Assembly: GCA_016987375.1 (NCBI GenBank)
Contig: PJRA01000016.1
Location: 1,576,903-1,640,902, forward strand
Origin: Brachionus koreanus
Lineage: Eukaryota; Rotifera; Eurotatoria; Ploima; Brachionidae
Direction: 5' to 3'
DNA: 64,000 bases
Shown here piece after piece: positions 24,395 through 34,308 of this stretch. How positions within the stretch are numbered: position 1 is the stretch's first letter; each line of letters starts with the position of its first letter. A program made the translations under genes and the position numbers. The notes beneath the pieces are model-generated. The model had not been told where the DNA came from and made no database searches. It saw only the letters and a program-made list of their open reading frames with translations.

Positions 24395-24490
24395 TTCTAG
24401 TTGTACAAAAATGGTTCTGTAAACAGTACAGTGTTGTACAAGTTTGTACAAACGAATTCTTAGCTCTGCAAAAACTGTGCAATTTAGTGC
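24395..24490 (+). repeat. Dispersed repeat C, copy 1
   Basis: The stretch with AAAAATGGTTCTG, TTTGTACAAA and AGCTCTGCAAAAACTG recurs in reverse complement at 63655-63740, with scattered differences. Noncoding. Confidence 0.65.
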
Positions 24491-25903
24491 AAATTTTATC
24501 TAATGTTTTTTTAATGATGTGCATTTTACGGAGAAATGAAGAGACAAATAGAAAAATAATTATATAGTTTTTCCTTTTTGTACTGTAATTTTGGTACTAA
24601 GATTTCACATTGCCCTAAATCAGTTGATTTCATAACATCAATTTTACTGCAGATTTTAATATTTAATAAAAAATCATCTCAACAAAAATTTTAAAAAAAT
24701 TTTACAAGTTTAGATTAATACAACTTTGATAATATTACAAAAACTGATATAACATAGCTGCTTGAATTTTAAGAAATGTCATTTAAATTGGCATAATGCA
24801 CAATAATGAAAATTTTTGATTTAAAACATGCTCTTAATTTCGAAAATCCAGACTTTTTGATAATATTTAAGTACATTTTCAACTTTAGGTTCATGTCACA
24901 GGTTAAAAATTTTAAACTAGTGTTCGATATAAAAAGACATGTCTTAATTATATTTATGTTTTCATTGAAAGCTCAAGAAATTCCGAATCTAAAACCCCTC
25001 TTCTTTGTCAAGTCTCAAATGAACTCCTCCATAGAACTACTAATATACTGTAATTCGTTGAATACTCACTTCTATTCTATTTTCTTAAATCAGAGAGCTA
25101 GGTTTGTCTCTTCAAATTAACACTAGATCTAATATAGCTAAAAGAACAATGGCAAAAACTGGAAGGGTTTGCCATTCAAATTTCTCCCTCATCCAACATA
25201 AAGCCCATATCCATCTCTTTCTTATTATCATCTTTTGCGTTCAATGGTTGACCAAGACAAAGATGAATAAAGCAATATTTTTTGACTCACCCTAGTATAA
25301 TAAGATCTAAATTATTGTGAGAAAGTAAAAAAAAACAAATAAATTATCTTAAAATATACTAGTTGTCACCTTTTGCATCGCTGACAGGAATAAATATAAG
25401 AATAAATTAAATGATTCATACTATTATATAAGTAATTGTATCAAAAATAATAAAATTTTACACCCTTTATTATGATTAATTTTGATTAGCTAGAAAACAT
25501 ATTTTGTAGAATGAACATTAAATTTTTGAAATGAGAGAAATTAAAAATTTACTTTTTTTTAGTTTAAGATTTATTGTTTGGACTTTGCCAAAAATCAAAG
25601 TGTGTACTAAATAAAAAAGTTTCTTTTTTAATACACTATAAATCAAAACAAAGAAATAAACATATACAAATATAAAAGCAAAATGTATGTAGACTTTTAA
25701 AGGTTAAATATCAAATAAGCAATTAGAAAAAAATGAAATAAAAATAATAGTTAAATTACAAAATGTTAAACTAAAACTTTATTTTACGAGATGATTAAAA
25801 TCATTTTTTAACACCGGTAATAAATGGAATAGAAATGATCTTATAGTTAGTCTCATTTAAAATAAATAGGAACAATTAATAAATAGAGATTTTAGTGTTT
25901 TGA

Positions 25904-27742
25904 CTAGTCAAGGATATCAATGTCAGTGTCCTCTTCAGGAAGAACACTGCTTAGCGGAATAACTTGAGTTTTTGAAAAAAGTCCACTCTTATTCTCTTTG
26001 AGCACTTGACGTTGTTCTTTTTTTTGCTTTAACTTCAATCGTTGCTGAGCTCGTTTTATTCTTAGTTCTCTCTATTAATAAACAAAACTTGAAGTAAATT
26101 AAAGAGAATTTTTTTCAATTACCTTGGCTAATGGACAGTCCGGACTTTCAACAACAGTTTTTTCAGTCAAAGAAATGCCATATACTTTAATGACATCTTT
26201 AATTCTCTTAAATTTTTCATCATCAATCATTTTTAAATCTGAAAAATTAATTAAAAAAAAAAGCTAATAAAATTTTGTCAAAAATTTTATGTTCTTTTTA
26301 GATTATTTTACCAATTATAAATTGAGTATCGGTCGGCTTCAGTTTGGCATCTGGATTGAGAATTCGAATTATTTCCAATTGTTCCCTTAGACCCATTTCA
26401 TCATTGATAATTTTTGTTAGTGCTTTGACTGTTTTTGAATGCTCATCATCATCCATTTTGTTCCTAAATAAAAAAAATTAAATTTGAATTTTTACTCAAA
26501 GAATAGAATAAAAATTGTAATTTTTTTCTGTTATTACCAAGCTTTATTCCAAGGCAAATTGGTGGTTGGCCGCTGTTTCTTTCTTTGTTGAGTTGGACTA
26601 GGCGGAGCACTTCTTGTTGTTCGTTCCAAATCAACTTCATCCAAAGTGCTTAGATTTAGGTTTTCGTCAATAATCAACGAATTCAAGTCAGTGTATTCGA
26701 ATAGATTGGGCATTAGTTGTTGATCAATGGGCTTTAAGCCACCCGGAGGGGCTGATTGAGCTGAAGAATGAGTCAAAGCAGAAGAAGAGGATATGCACGA
26801 CGATGTCTCAAATGTAACCAAAGACATAAGATCTTCTAGGTCAGGCAAATCGTCCAAAAAATCAGTATTAACCGAATTTTTGCTCAAAAAATCGGTTATA
26901 GCGTCAACACCTAGAAAAAGTCCATCGTCCTGACTGGTGGTGGTCAGCGATGAAGAGGAAGAGACACCACTAGTTGTTGAAGAATAAGAGGCATTTTGTC
27001 CATTACCTGAGTTTAAATACTGATTGTTATTTTGTGTTGAAGTGGACAAAAAGTCATTCAGATTAAAATTGGAAAATTCTTGTTCAGCCGGTGGACTGCT
27101 CAAAAAAGTCAAGCTTGGATAGCGCTTTAGTCTTTGATTATTAATTGAAGTTTGATTAAAGTTCGATGAATTGTTTGTGTTATAATAATAATTATAATAA
27201 GTCAAGTTAATGGTATTTGCCAAATCAGGCTGGGAATTTGATCTGGATATGATGCCGGTCTGTCCCTGAGGCGCTTGAATATAGCTCATAGTGCTACTTG
27301 AAGGCAAATTAGACAAATTGCTACTCAAACTTGAATTAGATGTGTTTGAGATTATAAAAGGTTCAGATGGTGGCGTAGACAGATTGAAATCATCCATTTG
27401 TATTGGGTTATTTATTTGAGGGGTAAACACTATTTGATAATTTGAGTCTTGACTAGCTCGATTTAGATGAGATTTTAGCTGATTGACGACTGATTGATGA
27501 GTTATTTGGGAAGGCTGCTTCGCTGAATAGCTCATGTGCTCTATTTTTGGTTTTGGTTTTGGAACCGGATCTGGTTCGAGCAGCAAGTCATAGGACAAGT
27601 CTAAATTGGAACTGGGGTAGTCGTTCAGACTCAGATTTGGATTCGAATTGAACAGAGTGCTGTTCGACTGGTTTAGACTAGAGGCCATGAACGGACTCAG
27701 GTCTACGTCGAGAAAATTTACCATGTTCGATGGACTGGACAT
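25904..27742 (-). CDS. FAM199X: FAM199X homologue
   Basis: FAM199X is a conserved animal protein of unknown function. Four exons: 27742-26538, 26463-26312, 26238-26123 and 26071-25904; total 546 residues against 388 in human. The conserved core straddles exons 1-3: NLPWN, then NDEMGLREQLEIIRILNP and PTDTQFII, which align with human TEMGLREQLDIIKIIDP and SPTDSEFII. The C-terminus keeps KEQRQVLKENKSGLF and acidic EEDTDIDILD, matching human KEQRQARKERLSGLF and EEDHEADVDVLM. The first 390 residues are low complexity, rich in Ser, Asn, Gln and Thr, with short acidic-hydrophobic patches (LFLGVDAITDFL, DFLDDLPDLEDLM) that resemble activation-domain sequence; that reading is inference. The start ATG at 27742 lies 281 bases from the divergent CHAC2 start. 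Confidence 0.92.
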
Positions 27743-28023
27743 TTTGGACGCTTAAAGCCAAACCATTCATCAACATTAAAAAAACTTTATTTCAAAATAG
27801 AAATCATTTAATTAAATATACGCATTTTATTTTCATATAGAAATTTTCTGCTAAGCAAAAAATAAAAATGAGAGAATGCAAAAATAGAAAAATAAAAAAA
27901 CGAAGCAAAATTTGAAATTATGATTAAGAATATGTGAGATGTTAAAAAAATGCAATAAATGCATTAAAATTGTTTTTTATTATTTTTTTTTTATTTAGTT
28001 TTGTAGAAAAAAAAATTCTAAAA
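27743..28023. promoter_or_regulatory. Bidirectional upstream region of FAM199X and CHAC2
   Basis: 281 bases between two divergent start codons must hold both promoters. AT-rich. A T-rich tract ending in tttatttag at about 27991-27998 is acceptor-like and sits about 26 bases before the CHAC2 ATG. Confidence 0.45.
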
Positions 28024-28736
28024 ATGAATCATACTGATCATTCAGAAGAGTTTAATGTTTTAAAACAAAAACTACTTGTAAATAATGTTATATATTTGTT
28101 CGGCTATGGATCTTTGTTGTGGAAAGTAGATTTTGAGTATGCGAAAAAAATCTACGGCCATGTTAAAAATTACAAGAGACACTTTTGGCTATTAAGTGAT
28201 GATCATAGAGGCACTCCGGACAAGTAAGTCTATTTGCTTTTTGTATCTATAAAAACTTTGAGTTGTATATATGACAGTTTTTAAGTATGGGCCGAGTGGT
28301 TACTTTGGTAAAAACAGAAAATGACCAAGACAAAGTATACGGAATGGCGTATGAAATTCACTCGAATAATATGGAAAAAACGTTTGAGAATCTTCATTTC
28401 AGAGAAAAGTGCGGCTACAGTCTTAAACAAGTGACTTTTTATCCTCATAACGATTTAGAATGCAAACCAATTTCTTGTATTTGCTACTATGCCAATGAGG
28501 ATAATTCTTATTATTCGCCAAGTGATGATCTTAGCCTCATTAGTGCCCAAATATATAAAAGTATTGGTCCTAGTGGAACAAACAAAGAATATTTGTATAA
28601 TTTATGTAATTCTTTGAGAATTTTGCTTAAAAATGTGAATGAAAACTGCAATAATGAAGAAATAACTAGGCAAGAGAGTCACCTGTTCTTACTTGAAACT
28701 TTGGTCAAACAACTAGAAACTAATTCAGCTATTTGA
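28024..28736 (+). CDS. CHAC2: Glutathione-specific gamma-glutamylcyclotransferase
   Basis: Cleaves glutathione to 5-oxoproline and cysteinyl-glycine in the cytosol. Two exons, 28024-28223 and 28286-28736 (intron 62 nt), give 216 residues; human CHAC2 has 184. The substrate-binding motif YGSLLWK is at about residue 28-34, DDHRG follows near residue 59, and GRVVTLV opens exon 2. LHFREKCGY carries the glutamate that acts as general acid/base in the family. IGPSGTNKEYLYNL matches human AAGPSGRNTEYLFEL. The extra length is a 22-residue N-terminal leader (MNHTDHSEEF..) and a short C-terminus. An in-frame ATG further upstream (27970) lies in T-rich sequence that ends in a splice-acceptor-like site, so MNHTD is the better start. 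The constitutive CHAC2 type fits better than stress-induced CHAC1. Confidence 0.94.
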
Positions 28737-31700
28737 GAATTTTAAAATAATTAATTAATTTTTATTTTTATAAAAATTCTGGTTTATTGTTCATAAAAAT
28801 TAATGAATTTAATAAATTCTATTTCTAAATTTTAATTATTTTAAAATGTTTTCTAATGTGTAATTTTTAATTAAATCTATATTGATAATCAAAGTTATAA
28901 AAAGTAATTTAATAAGAAATTAAATTTTATCAATTTTAGTTATTTTCTTAAATTATGTCTTAAAACTAAAAATGTAAAAAAATTCTTAAAAATTAGCAAA
29001 AGTTACACTATGTTAAATTGAAGTGAATGTTAAATAAAAAAAAACATAGGTGTGATATTTCTCATGCTAAAAAATTATGAAATTTAATTCTACTAGCTTT
29101 TATCAAGACTATTGAAATTGAATAGATGCTAAGCTAACATTTCTTAGACTAATCTTTCGTTTTCTTTAAAAGTTCAATAAGAAATTTTCGATTATTCTCG
29201 ACATTTACGTACTTGATGCTTCCTTAACTAGCTAAACGAAACAGGAATGAATTATCGTTATTTTTTTGTTACAAGGCAATTAGCTAATTTTTTTATATGC
29301 CAAAATTATGCATATATTAGAAAAATTTCATGAAAGTTTTCAGCTATTATTCAGCAAGTTTGAAAAAAATCTATCATAAAAATCATTTTGCTGTTGGGCT
29401 TAAATAAATCAATCAATACATGAAATAAATTAATCATTTCAATAATCATCCTTGATAAATGAATAACGAGAAAATTAATTTGATAAAATTTAGATTTTTA
29501 TTTTTTTCACTTTTACTTTTAATAAATAAAATATTCAAATTTATTTAATATTTAACAGATTAATGACAATCTTGAAAAAATAATTTTTTTCGAATGAATG
29601 AAAAATGTTCCAATAAAAATTATAGTCGAATTTTTTTGTTCACATTAATTTTTTATTGAATTAATTTTTCATCATTTTTATATATTTACATCGTATGAAA
29701 AAAAATAACATATATTAATTAAAATTAATAGAAGAATTCAAATATTACAATAGAAGAAAATCATAGAAAATAATCTGTGATCATCTTAAATTCTTTTGCT
29801 CTTACTAAAACTTTACACACGAAAGATTTAATTATAATTTAAATGCTTAACAGTTTTTTCAGTTATTAAATATTCTAAGTGCTCACTTAAATATCAAATT
29901 GGAAAACAAAAAATTTTAATTACTTTCATTTATTTGTTTACTGTACCAAATAAGCTCTTTTATAATTTTATAAAATAATTAAGGAAATGAACAAAAAAAA
30001 GTAAAATAGGGTAGAATAAACTGAACTTTAAAAGAGATACTGAAATATAGCGCGCTACACGTGTTTAATTAATTTCAACCAATTTTCATTTAAATATTTC
30101 TAAAAAACTAACCAAAAACTAAATAGCCTTGATATCAAAATGAAAAGTTACGACTAAAGTAACCTCAATATAATTAATCACAATTGTTTTTAAATGAATT
30201 ATCTGATCAAGTTTTCATAATGAAATAAGCCTTGTATGAAAATTAAATTAGAGGAGATCCTAATACTTGATTAGAGATTTAATAATGCAGGTATCTTATT
30301 AAATTTCTATTTTTGTGACCAAAAACCAGATAAAATTATTAAAGTTTAAGCAATCGTTATCTATTTCATATTTAACTAAATTAATATATATATTATGCTA
30401 AAAATTTATAAATTTCTAAGGAATTCAAACTCTTCAAGTACTATTCACTAGGAATATTTTGCAAAGCTCATATTTGGAACATAAATGAAAAAGAAAACGG
30501 CATTATGTAAACATGTTATGACAGAGAAAATAATTTACTTGGGTTTGTAATAAAGTATTTAAAATAGTCATCTGAAAAGAAAAAATTTTTTTTTAAAAAA
30601 ATAGTTTTTGAAATAAAATAATTTAAAATAAAAATCGAATTTTCATAATTAAAATATAATATTTTTATTTAGAATAATTTTATTCAATTAATAGAAGATG
30701 ATATTAGCCAAAAAACAATAAACAAAAATTTTAAATGAATAAATTTTAGGATTTTTTTGTTAATTGTAACTATATTTATTTTAACAATATTTAGTTTACG
30801 AGATCAGTTTCAGTCAATTTTGGAAAAATTTCAATGTTTTAAATTCTTAAAAAAGAGGAAGATTTTTTGAATGCAGGCTTGGAATCAAGCAATATCGAAT
30901 ATCAAACTCAGTTGTGTTATTTCTACCTAATTATTTCCTCCTTTTTTCCTGATCCATCAAACTACAAGCTATCTAAATTTGATTGATTTTAATTTTTATT
31001 TTTTAACATTTTTTATATTCAATTTATTTTAGTCAGCTATTTATTGATTTGGAAATTATTTTTAATCCGAAAAAGCTTATGTTCGAAAATATACAAATAA
31101 ATAAAAAAAAAATTGATTTCAAAATATATTTTCAAATTTCTTTCATCAAAAAGATATTTACTGAAATTTAAAGATAATTATTAATGTATTATCTTTGAAT
31201 TGTCTGACTGTTGAATAACTGATGAGAAAAGAAATATAAACTTAATTCAAAAAATTTTTTCCTATGTCCTTAAAACAATTAAAAAATTACTAAAATTTTG
31301 ATAAAACAAAAAGCTGTGAATTTAAATGTTTTTAACTTAGCGCCGACGCTAAATGAAAAAACGTCTAATTTTGATGTACAAATTAAATTAGCACCAAAAT
31401 TAATTTCAATTAAATTAAAAAAATACTTTTTTTTTATTGAAATCAGAGGTCGGTTTTTTGGGTGCTATAGCGGATTTTTTAATCTTAAGTACGATTTTAG
31501 AATTATTTTTTCGAAAAAATGCACGTATTTCTCAAACTTATCAAAACCATAAAACTACAATTAAGCAATTAAGTTATAAATAGTTTAAATTACATTAGAT
31601 AATTACACGTTTTAAAGGTAATAAATATCATCTGGTTTCAACGCTACCGATATAAACTGTTATACTTAACTGAGAAATTAGCTAAACTTCTTGTTTCGTT

Positions 31701-32089
31701 TCTTTTTTTAAACAGCTTGAAATCTAATAAATTACAGCTATAATTTTTGGCCAACTTAATACAACCGCTTTGTTGGATAAGTCTTCACTGAGGGACATCA
31801 TTTTTTGCCCAATTCTCTAGACATTTAATTATAGTTGTCTATTAATTTACCGATAGAACTGTAAAACTTGGCCAAATTGACAATTTAACAATATAAAATG
31901 TCAATAAAAAAAGTTATAAATATTCATTCCGGTTCATTCAGGAAATTTCAATGTGTAAAAAATCATGTTAGTAATAGAATTAGATAAATTAGAAAATTAA
32001 TTTATTCAATTAGTCTATATTAAACACCTTACAAATACTATAAATATAAACTTTAATTTTCAATTTATTATAGATATATAGATATTGAA
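28737..32089. other. Intergenic, 3.35 kb, one retroelement tail
   Basis: The largest region here without a supported gene except 49.6-53.5 kb. It holds one LINE 3' end (29927-29960) and otherwise AT-rich sequence. A short open stretch at 31298-31552 is composed mainly of Lys, Asn, Phe and Ile codons with no homology that I know, and I do not call it. The promoter of CDC25 lies at the right end. Confidence 0.45.
29927..29960 (-). mobile_element. LINE 3'-end fragment
   Basis: The text TTTATTTGTTTACTGTACCAAATAAGCTC matches the 3' end of the minus-strand LINE at 7395-7440 (TTTATTTGTTTTCTGTACCGAGCTAATGCTC) with few changes. Read on the minus strand, the A-rich tail follows the CTGTACC segment. 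No RT coding remains. Confidence 0.6.
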
Positions 32090-32908
32090 ATGCAATCCAT
32101 TCAAAGAAATGAAAAAATTCATATAGACTCTGTTTCACCAAATTCCGAAACTTTTACTTACATTGACCAAAACTCATGTGGAAGCAATTTTTCAGATCAT
32201 TCAATTGACAGTCAAGATACTTTTATAGATGGGTTAACTTTTGACTATGATAAACTGGATTCAGAAACATGTGACAGATCTCCAATTTTTACTAATTCAA
32301 AAGTCACCCAATATACGAATAATAGAATCATTGGTGATATGTCAAATTATCACACTCTTCCCACACTCAGTGATTGTAAGCATCAAGATTTGGCCACAAT
32401 TGATGGAGAAACACTAGTCGAACTTCTAAATGGAAGATACAATAACATTATCGGAAAATATTTGATTTTGGATGCCAGATATCCCTATGAATATAAAGGT
32501 GGTCATATTATCAACGCTGAAAGTGGCTACGACAAAGAAAAGCTTGTCAAAAAATTGTTCAATCAACCTTTGGCTTGTGAAAATGGTAAAAAAGTTATAT
32601 TAATTTTTCACTGTGAATTTTCAATCGAACGAGGTCCTAAACTAATGAGAGAGATAAGAGAATTTGATCGTATGCTTAACAAACAATGCTATCCTAATCT
32701 TTATTACCCGGAAATTTATCTCCTAGAAGGAGGATATAAAACATTTTATGAAAAATACATTCAAATGTGCGAGCCTAGAAGCTATTTGCCTATGATGAAC
32801 GATTCCTATAGAAATGAAATGAAATTTTTTAGACGAAAGTCAAAAACCTGGGAAGAGACCAAAGTTAACAAAACTAAAACTACAACTAGGACTAAATTGT
32901 CTTTTTAA
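32090..32908 (+). CDS. CDC25: CDC25-type dual-specificity phosphatase
   Basis: Removes inhibitory phosphates from CDK Thr14/Tyr15 and drives mitotic or meiotic entry. A single uninterrupted exon of 272 residues, shorter than human CDC25A-C (about 470-570) because the regulatory N-terminus is only about 80 residues. Seen: the IGDMSNYHTLPTL block, QDLATIDGETLVELLNGRY, LDARYPYEYKGGHI (CDC25 rhodanese fold), the CX5R active site HCEFSIERGP at about 174-183, YPEIYLLEGGYKTFY and the C-terminal tail CEPRSYLPM..KFFRRKSKTW. The P-loop has Ile where human has Ser (HCEFSSERGP); Cys and Arg are intact. It is the one long gene here without introns apart from the glycosyltransferase, so an origin by retroposition is possible. 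A splice-acceptor-like atatatag precedes the ATG. Confidence 0.95.
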   Translation: MQSIQRNEKIHIDSVSPNSETFTYIDQNSCGSNFSDHSIDSQDTFIDGLTFDYDKLDSETCDRSPIFTNSKVTQYTNNRIIGDMSNYHTLPTLSDCKHQDLATIDGETLVELLNGRYNNIIGKYLILDARYPYEYKGGHIINAESGYDKEKLVKKLFNQPLACENGKKVILIFHCEFSIERGPKLMREIREFDRMLNKQCYPNLYYPEIYLLEGGYKTFYEKYIQMCEPRSYLPMMNDSYRNEMKFFRRKSKTWEETKVNKTKTTTRTKLSF

Positions 32909-33133
32909 TTTTTTTAATTAAATTTTTTTCAAAAATTATTACACCCGTCTATGAGCCTAAAAATTTTTTTAAAACAAATAAATTTTTATAATAAATTCTA
33001 CAAAAGTAAATCTTGACATTTACTATTATAAAAATATCACGAATCTACATCTAAATACTTATTTTTATTAATTATTTAAAATGGCTTCGAGTAATAAAAC
33101 TCCTTTCGCAAACTCTCTTTACCCTGCAGTGCT

Positions 33134-33760
33134 TGTTTATTTATTTATTTAAATAGTTTTAGGCACTGTTACTCCAAGCAGCTCAGAATGGATAACAGTC
33201 CTTATTATCAGCCTAGCGATTGAATAAATACAGTCAAAATAAAAAAGATAAATGACTAAAAAATAATAAGTGAAAATAAAAATTGACTAGTTTTTGGGAA
33301 AGTAAATAATTGCATATCTTCAGATATTCTTCAGATATACTTTCCAAAAATGTATGAAATCATTTAGTGCAGTGCAAAAGTACTCTTTTAAGTCGGATAT
33401 TATAGAAAGCATGTCGATCTAATGCTGGTGTATTCTTATCTTGATCGGAAAATACTTAATCTTCTGTAATATTTTTTTTCTGTAGTTTTTGTAGGTCTGA
33501 GCTTATTTTTAGGATGGAGCATGAATAAATAAAATCGGAATAAATGAGTAATCGAACTGAGAACGAATATAGCTTTTGAATAGGATCTTGGACAATTCAA
33601 TTGAGTTTCTTAGCTTAGCTTGTCCTGCTGATTAAATTAATTTTTGACATAAATTTCTCATTAATGTTTTCCAGTAAGTTTTTGAAGCTTAGTTTAGAAT
33701 CGAATCAAATACCTAGAACGATGCCAGTGGTGTTTGTAAGATTGATGCATTTTCACATGT
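33134..33760 (-). mobile_element. Decayed LINE reverse transcriptase, C-terminal part
   Basis: The minus strand from about 33730 down reads, through some stops, FDSKLSFKNLLENINEKF, then KSYIRSQFDYSF, matching the thumb and C-terminal region of LINE RTs (compare LDSKLTF and YKSLIGSILDYSF in the element at 7.4-9.3 kb). It ends near 33134-33155 with a (TTTA)-rich tail in plus-strand view. The sequence is divergent from the 7.4-9.3 kb element, so it is an older or sister family. Confidence 0.7.
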
Positions 33761-33810
33761 TACAAATATAGCTTGATACCTTTCATATAAAATTAATAAA
33801 AATAAAATAT

Positions 33811-33985
33811 TGAGTCATTCTATTCCATTGGCTATTAGACTGGTGGAAGAATTTAAGGAAGGTTTCGAATCTCGATACATCGAATTTTTATTGATTTAAA
33901 TTTTCTCTATTTTTAATTTTTTTTTTAACCTGAAGGAGCATTAGCTTGGTACAGAAAACAAATAAATAATAAATAAATAATAAAA
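33811..33985 (+). mobile_element. 5'-truncated LINE copy, last 175 bases
   Basis: Encodes SHSIPLAIRLVEEFKEGFE then SRYIEF, the C-terminus of the same RT seen at 7.6-7.7 kb (SHSIPLVVRLVEEYKEGFE). It continues into GAAGGAGCATTAGCTTGGTA and ends in (AAATA)-like repeats. The short 3' fragment is the classic product of incomplete target-primed reverse transcription. Confidence 0.8.
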
Positions 33986-34308
33986 ATTCTTCTAGCAAAT
34001 GACAACAAATTTTATCAAGTATCGAAAAAAATATAATAATTAAATTTTCATAGACACAATTTTAATTTTCTTTATTATTAAAATTATAGAATTTTAAACG
34101 AAATTAGTTAACATTTAAATTTTTATAATTGTTTTTTATTTTACGGATCCTTGATTATATAATTATTCAAACATGAATTTAATTACAACAATTTCGTTAT
34201 AATATTAATGTAAACTTAAATTTGTAGATATGTGTTATAATATGAAAAAAATCTAATTTTTTTCAAAATTATTCTTAAAATAAAAATTTTAAATTTTAAT
34301 AAATAAAA

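Larger units (their letters stand above)
23730..25903. other. Intergenic, 2.2 kb, repeats only
   Basis: It contains dispersed repeat B copy 2 (24305-24390) followed by repeat C (24395-24490). A less AT-rich stretch at about 24950-25280 has short open frames on the plus strand but no recognisable protein; it may be a transposon remnant. The FAM199X 3'UTR ends here. Confidence 0.4.
32909..34308. other. Intergenic, 1.4 kb, retroelement relics
   Basis: Between CDC25 and FANCM. It is largely filled by two decayed LINE fragments in opposite orientation (33134-33760 minus, 33811-33985 plus), listed separately. The rest is AT-rich, and the last 300 bases form the FANCM upstream region. Confidence 0.5.

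Noticed and set aside
24806..25295. Two overlapping plus-strand open frames
   Set aside because: No start context, splice structure or recognisable motif; the stretch is slightly GC-richer but reads as chance or transposon debris on both strands.
25904..27742. CREB-regulated transcription coactivator (CRTC), suggested by Ser/Gln-rich text and a NSQPDL-like patch
   Set aside because: The conserved core GLREQLEIIRILNP and the SGLF..DIDILD C-terminus match FAM199X, and the CRTC N-terminal CREB-binding domain is missing.
31298..31552. 84-codon frame in the CHAC2-CDC25 gap
   Set aside because: Composition is Lys/Asn/Ile/Phe/Leu as expected from AT-rich DNA; no homology or splice partner was seen.
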